Shown one piece after another: positions 57,896-64,000 of a DNA stretch of 64,000 bases (position 1 is its first letter; every line of letters begins with the position of its first letter). The notes beneath the pieces were generated by a model, which ran no database searches, was not told the origin of the DNA, and saw only the letters and a list, made by a program, of their open reading frames with translations. Source of the DNA: an uncultured Fibrobacter sp. (GTDB lineage: Bacteria > Fibrobacterota > Fibrobacteria > Fibrobacterales > Fibrobacteraceae); contig CAKUWY010000013.1 of NCBI GenBank assembly GCA_934699585.1, forward strand, positions 32,083 through 96,082, read 5' to 3'. Position numbers and translations under genes: made by a program.

Positions 57896-57984
57896 CGGGA
57901 AGGGCGAGATTCGAACTCGCGATAGGATTAAGTCCTATACGTCCTTAGCAGGGACGCGCCTTCGGCCAGCTCGGCCACCTTCCC
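57896..57984 (-). tRNA. tRNA-Ser (anticodon GCU)
   Basis: The minus strand folds as a class II tRNA: acceptor stem GGGAAGG/CCTTCCC, D arm GCCGAG...GGC, anticodon stem CGTCC/GGACG with loop CTGCTAA (anticodon GCT, decoding AGC/AGU), a long variable arm TAGGACTTAATCCTA typical of tRNA-Ser, and T arm GCGAG-TTCGAAT-CTCGC. The discriminator base is G, as in serine tRNAs. CCA is not encoded. It is 89 nt with this ending and is followed by its own terminator. Confidence 0.95.
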
Positions 57985-58086
57985 ATCTTGGGGACTCCAA
58001 TTTTACATAAAAATCCGCAGTTTTTCAAGGGTGAATGCCCAAATTTGCCCAAAAAAGCCCGCCGAAAAAGCTAAATTGCGGTTATA

Positions 58087-61000
58087 ATGGTGCGGCTTCT
58101 AATAAAATTACTCAAGATTATGGCGGCATTTGCCCTGGTGGGCCTCATCTGCTGCATCCCCCTCTACATTGTCGTTTTCAAGATTCTGCCCGAAAAGGAC
58201 CCTGACAACCAGTTCAACCGCAGGACTATCCTGCAGGTGCTCTCCGGCGAGACCCGCGTGTTCTACCGCGATGGTGACAATCTTCTGGGCGCCTTTTTCG
58301 ATGCCAACCACAGGGTCTATGTGCCCTACGGCGACATTCCCGTGAACATCGTGAACGCCCTGGTGGCCGCCGAAGACGCTGGCTACTGGAACCACGACGG
58401 ATTCAGCCTGTACGGCTTTACCCGCGCCATGGTATCTAACCTGAAAAGCGGGCACATGCGGCAGGGCGGTTCCACCCTCACCCAGCAGGCGGTCAAGAAC
58501 ATCTTTGGCCGCGAAGAGCGGAGCATCAAGGAAAAGGGCAAGGAGCTGATTAACGCGCTCCGCATGGAAAAGCATTTTTCCAAGGAAGAAATCCTGGAGT
58601 TCTACCTGAACCAGTTCCACGTTTCGGGCACGGGCAAGGGAGTTGCCATTGCCGCCCAGTATTTCTTCAACAAGGAACTGAAAGACCTGACCCTGGCCGA
58701 ATGCGCCTTTATCGCAGGTTCGGTGAAGGGCCCCTTCAACTACGACCCCTTTATCCAGCGCAACAAGGAACGCCGTGACCGGGCTATCGCCCGAGGTGCA
58801 GAACGCCTGCAATACGTGCTTTCTCGCATGGTAGAAGAAGGCTACATCGAGCAAGAGGACATGGACAAGGCCCTCGCAAACCCGCTGGAATTCAACCACG
58901 GGAATTTCCGCTTCAGCATGAGCACCACGCTGGAGCGGCTGGAAGAACGCCTGGACAGCGAATATTTCAAGGAACTTTTCGAGGGCGAAGGAATCGACGA
59001 CTGGCGCAAGGCCCAGCTGGAAATCGTCACGACCCTAGACGCCAAAAGTCAGGACGCGGCGAAGCGGGCCCTGCAAAACAATATCAGCAACCTCCAGATG
59101 CAGTTGGGCGGGTTCGTGCTCCCCAAGGCCCAGTTTGCAAACCGGGCCCAGAGTGCCCGCAAGGGCGATTACCTTTACGGTGCCGTAGATAGCGTTTTCT
59201 ACGACGACAAGGGCAAGCTGAAGTCCCTGAAGCTGGACTTTGGCCAGCTGAAGGGTGTCGTCACGGAGGCCGCGGTCAAGGAATTTGCAGCCCAGGTGGG
59301 CGGCGACGTGAACAAGATTCTCGCCTCCCAGCTGAAACCGGGAGCAATCCTTCTGGTGAGTGTGCTGGACGAAAACATGATTGAGGGTTACGCCCCCTGC
59401 AAGATCGAGACGGAACCTGTGCTGCAGGGCGGTCTCGTGGCTATCCAGAATGGCATGGTGCTTGCAAGCCAGGGCGGTTTCCACAACACGGGTTATGACC
59501 GTAGCTTCAAGGCGGTGCGTCAGCTGGGTTCTAGCTGGAAACCCCTGCTCTATGCGCTGGCCCTGCAACACCACTGGAACTACATGGACGAGCTGGAAAA
59601 CGATTTCAACGTGTTCCAGTACGTGAACCAGTTCTATTTCCCCCGGCCCGACCACAAGAACAAGGGCGACGTGGTGACCATCGCCTGGGCTACCACCCGT
59701 TCCGAAAACATCGCCAGCATTTGGCTGTTGGAACACTTGTTAGACAAGCTGGACAGTAACGAGTTTGCCGAAGTGGCGGCCCAGAACGGTTTTGCCCAAG
59801 ATGCCGACGAAGAACGCAAGGAATATTTCGAGCGGCTTCGTGACAAGTTCGGCCTCACCCTGAAAGAAGAATCCAAGCGGGAAATCGAGTTTACCCGCGC
59901 CCGCGATGCTCTTGCAGAGCGCTACAGGCTAGAGGGCAAGTCCGCCCGCGCTCGTGCGGTGCTGAACTTGCGCTACGGAACCTTTACGGATATAGGCGTC
60001 AAGCAGGCCAAGAAAGACGAGACTCTCATCAGGTACCTGAACCATAGCTACAAGAACTACGCCGAAATTTTGCGTGCCCGCGAAGCCAAGAGCCTGGACC
60101 CCGATGTAGAGGCCACTCTCCCGCCCATGGATTCGGTGACGCTTTTCCCGAATTTCAGCCTGGCCGATTTCAAGCGGCTTACTACCATGATGGAGCCCGT
60201 AGATTCCGAAAAGGATTACCTGGAATTGAGCCAGCTCCGCTACTGGCCCGATTTCCGCAGGGCGCTCTCCATGGCGGAATACGCCCGCTTCGCAAACGAA
60301 ATCGGCATTCATCAGAAACTGCAAAAAGTGTTCAGCATGCCCCTGGGCGTAAACGAGATTACCCTTGGCGAAATCACCACGGCCTACCAGACCTTGCTCA
60401 CCGGGAAGGTTTACAAGTGCCTGGATGCCGACTGGGCCGACCCATGCTTTATCAAGGAAATCAAAAACCGTGATGGTCGCGTGATTTTCAAGAACGAGGT
60501 AGAAACCAAGCAGGTACTTTCCGATACGGTCACATCCCAGATGGCGGTGATGCTTCGCTCCGTGTTCACCAACGGTACGGCCAGGAGCCAGGTGGCAAAC
60601 CTTTCTGTTTCAAGCGAAGATCGTTCCACTACGCTCCGTTTCCCGGTGATGGGCAAGACGGGTACTACCAACGATTACCGCAACGTGGCCTTCATGGGAG
60701 CGCTTCCCACTTACGTGGCGGAGCAGAACGGCGTGGCGCTGGATTCCGTAGTGGCTATCGGAAGCTACGTGGGCTTCGACGATAACAAACCCCTAAAGTC
60801 GGGCCGCACCCGCATCGCTGGGGCTTCGGGTGGCCTGCCGCAATGGGCGGCCTTCGCCAAAGAAGAAATTGACATTCAGGGCATTCCCGAACACATCGAC
60901 TTCTTCGACATTTCCATGCTGGCCACGGGCGAAGTCCCGCTGGTGCTGCCCAACGAGCGGGGCGAGCTGAAGGTGGACCCCATGACGGGTTTTGTCCTTC

Positions 61001-61386
61001 CGGAATCCGAAGCTTCTGCAGGCCGTTCCCTTCCATGGCTGGAGGTTCCCGGTTTCAGGGCCGCCGTTGCCGAGGCTGCCACAGACAGCGCTACCTCTGC
61101 AGAGTCTGCACCCGCGCCCGAACTTTCCATCGTCCCTGTCGAAAACGGCGAAAACGCACAGGCCGGAGCTTCGGCCGCGCAGGTGGGCGAGTCTGCAGAA
61201 CCGTCCGGCGTTCAAGCTCCAGCCGCTACGACGGAGCAACCTTCGGCAACCCCCGCTCCTGCTGCAGCGACGGAGCAACCTCCGGTAGCTACCGCTCCTG
61301 CCGCCATGCCCAAGGACGACGACTGGGATTTGCCTGCCGACCTGGATGGAAACAACGCGTTTGTCCCGCTGGAGGCGGGGGAATAA
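58087..61386 (+). CDS. Class A penicillin-binding protein (PBP1-like)
   Basis: A bifunctional peptidoglycan synthase of 1099 residues. An N-terminal membrane helix (IMAAFALVGLICCIPLYIVVF) precedes the GT51 glycosyltransferase: EDAGYWNHDG (catalytic Glu), GGSTLTQQAVKN, and RMEKHFSKEEILEFYLN. The transpeptidase has SxxK at Ser482 to Lys485 (GSSWKP), SEN in TTRSENIAS, and KTGTT at Lys857. Several hundred extra residues, including charged helices, separate the two domains, and a long Ala/Pro/Ser-rich repeat tail ends the protein. ATG 58087 supplies the basic N-terminus; an ATG at 58120 is possible. The LpoB-like activator at 24.7 kb is a plausible partner. Confidence 0.93.
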   Translation: MVRLLIKLLKIMAAFALVGLICCIPLYIVVFKILPEKDPDNQFNRRTILQVLSGETRVFYRDGDNLLGAFFDANHRVYVPYGDIPVNIVNALVAAEDAGYWNHDGFSLYGFTRAMVSNLKSGHMRQGGSTLTQQAVKNIFGREERSIKEKGKELINALRMEKHFSKEEILEFYLNQFHVSGTGKGVAIAAQYFFNKELKDLTLAECAFIAGSVKGPFNYDPFIQRNKERRDRAIARGAERLQYVLSRMVEEGYIEQEDMDKALANPLEFNHGNFRFSMSTTLERLEERLDSEYFKELFEGEGIDDWRKAQLEIVTTLDAKSQDAAKRALQNNISNLQMQLGGFVLPKAQFANRAQSARKGDYLYGAVDSVFYDDKGKLKSLKLDFGQLKGVVTEAAVKEFAAQVGGDVNKILASQLKPGAILLVSVLDENMIEGYAPCKIETEPVLQGGLVAIQNGMVLASQGGFHNTGYDRSFKAVRQLGSSWKPLLYALALQHHWNYMDELENDFNVFQYVNQFYFPRPDHKNKGDVVTIAWATTRSENIASIWLLEHLLDKLDSNEFAEVAAQNGFAQDADEERKEYFERLRDKFGLTLKEESKREIEFTRARDALAERYRLEGKSARARAVLNLRYGTFTDIGVKQAKKDETLIRYLNHSYKNYAEILRAREAKSLDPDVEATLPPMDSVTLFPNFSLADFKRLTTMMEPVDSEKDYLELSQLRYWPDFRRALSMAEYARFANEIGIHQKLQKVFSMPLGVNEITLGEITTAYQTLLTGKVYKCLDADWADPCFIKEIKNRDGRVIFKNEVETKQVLSDTVTSQMAVMLRSVFTNGTARSQVANLSVSSEDRSTTLRFPVMGKTGTTNDYRNVAFMGALPTYVAEQNGVALDSVVAIGSYVGFDDNKPLKSGRTRIAGASGGLPQWAAFAKEEIDIQGIPEHIDFFDISMLATGEVPLVLPNERGELKVDPMTGFVLPESEASAGRSLPWLEVPGFRAAVAEAATDSATSAESAPAPELSIVPVENGENAQAGASAAQVGESAEPSGVQAPAATTEQPSATPAPAAATEQPPVATAPAAMPKDDDWDLPADLDGNNAFVPLEAGE

Positions 61387-61404
61387 AAACCGAGAAACTC
61401 GACT

Positions 61405-62670
61405 ATGAAACGACTGGTTGCATCTGCACTTTTCCTCTCTCTCCTTGCTGCCTGCGCAGGAACAGCCCCTGCTCCTTCCTCTACGGAATCGACACCTGCG
61501 GCTGCACCTTCTACACCTGCATCGGAAGCACCCGCACAAGCCTCCGCCGCTGAAACAACTGCCGCCGCACCTTCCACTCCCGCTGGTGAATCAACTCCCG
61601 CGGCTGAATCCCAGGTGCTTTTCAACTCCCAGCAGCTGGACAACTATCGCCTGGCCACTCCGGAGAACGTTCCCACCTCTCAGCAATTCGGCGCAGCTCA
61701 ATCCAGTGCTCAATCCGGCACACAAACAGCTTCTCCTGCCGACGTACAAACGTCGCAATACCCGCCTGATCCTTACATGGCGTTTCCCGTCCTGGTCGAT
61801 GAGGTCTTCGCCTTTGCCGATTCTCTGTACCGTGCAGGCTACACCGATTCTGCCACCGCCTACCTGGAACGCTTCCGCGTCATCAAGCCTCTCTGGCTCC
61901 AGTGGGAGCGTCGCGCCGATTCCCTGCTCAACGAGTTCGGCAAGACCCGCGCCGAAAAGTCCAAGCAGTTCGACCCCATGGTCCTTAAAATCCAGAACAT
62001 GAACCGGGCCCAGTCCGCCTACAGCCTTGTGGCCGAAACCGCCGACAGCCTCATAGCCTTAAGCCCCGGCGATTCCCTTGTAGCCTGGGCTGGCGAACAG
62101 AAAAAGCTGGCCTACACCAACACTCTGCAAAAGGCCCGCCGCGAACTTTCCGAAATCAAGGTCCTTGCCGAAGGCCATGCCGAATTCAATGCGGCCCAGG
62201 CAAAGCTGAAAGAGTTCCAGTTGCGCTACCGGGACTTCGAAGATTCCCTGCAGACCGCAGCCCTCGCCGCAAGAATCGCAGAACTTGCCGCCGTCGCCGA
62301 TTCCGTGGCCAAGGATTACTGGGCAAAGCATGACCCCGCCCAGGCCCTCGCCCAGGCCGACACCCTGACCCGTCAAGAAAAATTTCCCCAGGCCAAGGAA
62401 CTTTTGAACAAGTTAATGTTCAGCAACTTGCGCCAACAGGCCCTTGAAAAATACAACGCCTTGGCCGACGCTTACTGCAACAAGCAGCGCAAGGTGACAA
62501 GCCAGCTGTTCACCAAGTCCCAAAAGCAGAAAGATGAACAGAACAAAAAGTCCCTGCTCAAGGATGCCATCGATTCTCTGGACAATTGCCTGGTGGAATA
62601 TCCCGACTATAGCCAAAAGCAGAAGGTTCTCGACAACATGGAATTTCTGAAAAAGGAACTTGCCAAATGA
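61405..62670 (+). CDS. TPR-like lipoprotein with Ala/Pro-rich N-terminus
   Basis: A 421-residue lipoprotein: lipobox LAAC with Cys17, an Ala/Pro/Thr/Ser-rich spacer to about residue 110 that resembles the tail of the PBP just upstream, then helical repeats with TPR-like spacing (DSLYRAGYTDSATAYLERF, TLTRQEKFPQAKELLNKL, LDNCLVEYPDYSQKQKVL). There is no catalytic motif. It is 18 nt after the PBP gene and overlaps the permease gene by 4 nt, so the three are an operon. It may assist the PBP or scaffold an envelope complex. Confidence 0.8.
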   Translation: MKRLVASALFLSLLAACAGTAPAPSSTESTPAAAPSTPASEAPAQASAAETTAAAPSTPAGESTPAAESQVLFNSQQLDNYRLATPENVPTSQQFGAAQSSAQSGTQTASPADVQTSQYPPDPYMAFPVLVDEVFAFADSLYRAGYTDSATAYLERFRVIKPLWLQWERRADSLLNEFGKTRAEKSKQFDPMVLKIQNMNRAQSAYSLVAETADSLIALSPGDSLVAWAGEQKKLAYTNTLQKARRELSEIKVLAEGHAEFNAAQAKLKEFQLRYRDFEDSLQTAALAARIAELAAVADSVAKDYWAKHDPAQALAQADTLTRQEKFPQAKELLNKLMFSNLRQQALEKYNALADAYCNKQRKVTSQLFTKSQKQKDEQNKKSLLKDAIDSLDNCLVEYPDYSQKQKVLDNMEFLKKELAK

Positions 62671-63440
62671 TGGACGCCACCTGGTGGGAATACGGCCAGT
62701 ATCCCGCCTTTTTCGTGCTGGGCGCAATCGTTAGCCTCATCAACAGCATCGCAGGTGGCGGAAGCACCCTGAGTCTCCCCATCATGATATTTCTCGGCAT
62801 GCCCGCCACGGTGGCAAACGGCACCAACCGCATCGGGCTCATCATCGGCAACATCAGTTCCGTGGCAAACCTCGCCCGTCACGGTTACCTCAACAAGAAA
62901 ATATTCTTCCAGTTGTTGATTCCCACCATCGTCGGGGCCTGCATCGGCGTATTCTTTTTGGTCCGCATCGGCGACAAGGCGTTCCAGGCCATTCTCGCCG
63001 CCGTCATCTGCCTCGTGGTGGTCATGAGCCGCCTCCGCAAAAACATCCTCGGCAAGCCCCCCGCAACCCCTCCCGAAAAACTCACCTGGAAAGGGGCCCT
63101 GGGTTTTTGCTGTGTGGCCATCTACGGTTGCATCGTCCAGGTGGGAGTTGGCTTTGTCCAGATTTTCAGCCTCACGCGGTACACCGGCCTCGACCCTATC
63201 CACGTAAACGCCCTCAAGAACGCCCTCACCACCGTGTTCCTCTGCATGAGCACCCTCGCTCTTGGGCTCGCGGGCAAGATCGACTGGCCCATCGCCATCA
63301 TCATGGCGGTAGGTGCCTGGTTCGGCGGCTACTGCGGCAGCTTCTTGCAGCGCAAAAAAGGCAACAAGTTCATTGAGAACTTCATCAGCGTCTGTAGCAT
63401 CGCTCTTGCGATCTACCTAGTCGTAGATTTGGTCGTCTAA
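62667..63440 (+). CDS. TauE/SafE family permease
   Basis: A 257-residue inner-membrane protein with about eight hydrophobic helices. It carries the family motif NSIAGGGSTLSLPIMIFLGMPATVANGTNR in the first helices (Gly-Gly-Gly-Ser and the Asn-Arg pair) and a second related half (QVGVGFVQIFSLTRYTGLDPIHVNALKNALTT). Members export sulfite, sulfonates or other organic anions; the substrate here is unknown. The ATG overlaps the lipoprotein stop (ATGATG). A Lys-rich cytoplasmic loop (LRKNILGK) splits the halves. Confidence 0.93.
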   Translation: MMDATWWEYGQYPAFFVLGAIVSLINSIAGGGSTLSLPIMIFLGMPATVANGTNRIGLIIGNISSVANLARHGYLNKKIFFQLLIPTIVGACIGVFFLVRIGDKAFQAILAAVICLVVVMSRLRKNILGKPPATPPEKLTWKGALGFCCVAIYGCIVQVGVGFVQIFSLTRYTGLDPIHVNALKNALTTVFLCMSTLALGLAGKIDWPIAIIMAVGAWFGGYCGSFLQRKKGNKFIENFISVCSIALAIYLVVDLVV

Positions 63441-63479
63441 TTCTTGATTAGGACAAATTTGTCTATAATACAAAGGGGG

Positions 63480-63600
63480 AAGTCTCCCCCTCGCTTCACA
63501 GACCGCTCGGCTCAATCTCGTAGCTGAATCTACGACATCGCCTCGCTTTCGCCAACACGACTCGTTAAGACGAGTCGCTTTTGGCTCACTGGTTACGTCT
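63480..63600. repeat. GC-rich repeat-derived intergenic DNA
   Basis: A stretch with hairpins GGGGGAAGTCTCCCCC, TCGTAGCTGAATCTACGA and ACTCGTTAAGACGAGT. The style resembles 26140-26262. The 63441-64000 end of the window contains no convincing gene, only repeats. Confidence 0.6.
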
Positions 63601-63620
63601 CGTCATCCCCGCCCTATTTC

Positions 63621-63692
63621 TCGTCATCCTCGCTGTCATTCTGGAGCGCAGCGATAGAAACTGCGATAGAATCACGAGGATCCACTATCATC
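63621..63692. repeat. REP unit, copy 1 of a near-identical pair
   Basis: TCGTCATCCTCGCTGTCATTCTGGAGCGCAGCGATAGAAAC... ends in GAGGATCC..ATCATC. The unit at 63811-63882 differs by a handful of bases, and an inverted relative lies at 11440-11491. Confidence 0.85.
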
Positions 63693-63810
63693 TTGGCGGG
63701 GATTTCCTCGCCGCTTCCGCTACCCCCTCTGCGGGCCTCAATCGCCGGCCCGCAACGCCCGCTCCCCCTGTCACCCCGGTCCCTCCTACTTGTCATCTTC
63801 GCATCCTTCC

Positions 63811-63882
63811 TTGTCATCCTCGCTGTCATTCTGGAGCGCAGCGATAGAAACTGCGATGGAATCACGGGGATCTGCTATCATC
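63811..63882. repeat. REP unit, copy 2
   Basis: A direct copy of 63621-63692, 190 nt away, with changes including GATAGA to GATGGA and CACGAGG to CACGGGG. The second change alters a stem of the outer hairpin. Confidence 0.85.
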
Positions 63883-64000
63883 TCGGTCGGGGATCACTTT
63901 TAACAAATCTTTCCCTCGATGTGTGTTCCCTATAACGACCGTTCGGCTCTATTGCTAGAAACAAGTCTCCGGAATCGCCTCACTCTCGCGACCGCGCCTG

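Overview
The window looks like a chromosomal segment of a Fibrobacter-type bacterium (phylum Fibrobacterota, gut cellulose degraders). This is inferred from a GH5 cellulase lipoprotein and other secreted proteins with poly-serine linkers, a SecA with an FCB-group style insertion, a trypanosome/plant-type phosphofructokinase, recurrent TATATT -10 boxes, and intergenic DNA filled with families of short palindromic repeats. No rRNA, phage structural gene, integrase, transposase-bearing IS or CRISPR array was seen. There is one tRNA, tRNA-Ser(GCU).

Layout. 0-35 kb is mostly housekeeping and envelope: a truncated lipoprotein, an RDD membrane protein, secA, the GH5 cellulase, rubrerythrin, a decayed YhgA/Rpn-like gene, a TtcA-like tRNA thiolase, dnaN with an unlisted 50-residue membrane protein just upstream, an M23 peptidase, a HAD hydrolase, a LamG lipoprotein-like protein, RNase G, pta, pfk, an outer-membrane-protein/response-regulator/histidine-kinase operon, a COG3014/LpoB/PEGA envelope cluster, a COG3044 ATPase, a GNAT toxin-antitoxin pair, a flavodiiron protein, a CAP-domain lipoprotein, an anti-sigma kinase/STAS pair, a sodium symporter, a GIY-YIG protein, a metallo-beta-lactamase-fold protein and a PL14-like polysaccharide lyase.

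35.9-56.1 kb is a defence island transcribed almost entirely on the minus strand. A type III restriction-modification system is split: mod (45.1-47.0 kb) and res (36.0-39.0 kb) are separated by cargo. The cargo is (i) a tight AT-rich run of a Lit-like HExxH peptidase, an AAA ATPase with a TOPRIM/DUF4435-like tail and a Mrr-like nuclease, (ii) an HTH-regulated two-gene locus whose first gene carries an in-frame stop, (iii) a small winged-helix protein and (iv) a DUF3791/DUF3990 toxin-antitoxin set. Upstream of mod lie a DUF4143 ATPase, a two-gene module of a class III nucleotide-cyclase-like protein plus an ImmA/IrrE protease under its own strong promoter, and a SNF2 helicase/DUF4391/PLD/C39-protease operon. 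The AT-rich blocks (about 40.2-45.1 and 48.4-52.1 kb, plus the target-recognition part of mod) contrast by eye with GC-richer helicase, res and mod ends, which suggests modular exchange.

56.5-63.4 kb returns to core genes: a GNAT protein, rpe, tRNA-Ser, a class A penicillin-binding protein, a TPR-like lipoprotein and a TauE/SafE permease. The last 560 bases are repeat-rich.

The most likely undescribed systems are the cyclase/IrrE module and the Lit-like/AAA-TOPRIM/nuclease cassette. All function calls come from reading motifs in the sequence; no database search was possible. GC contrasts are visual impressions, not calculations.
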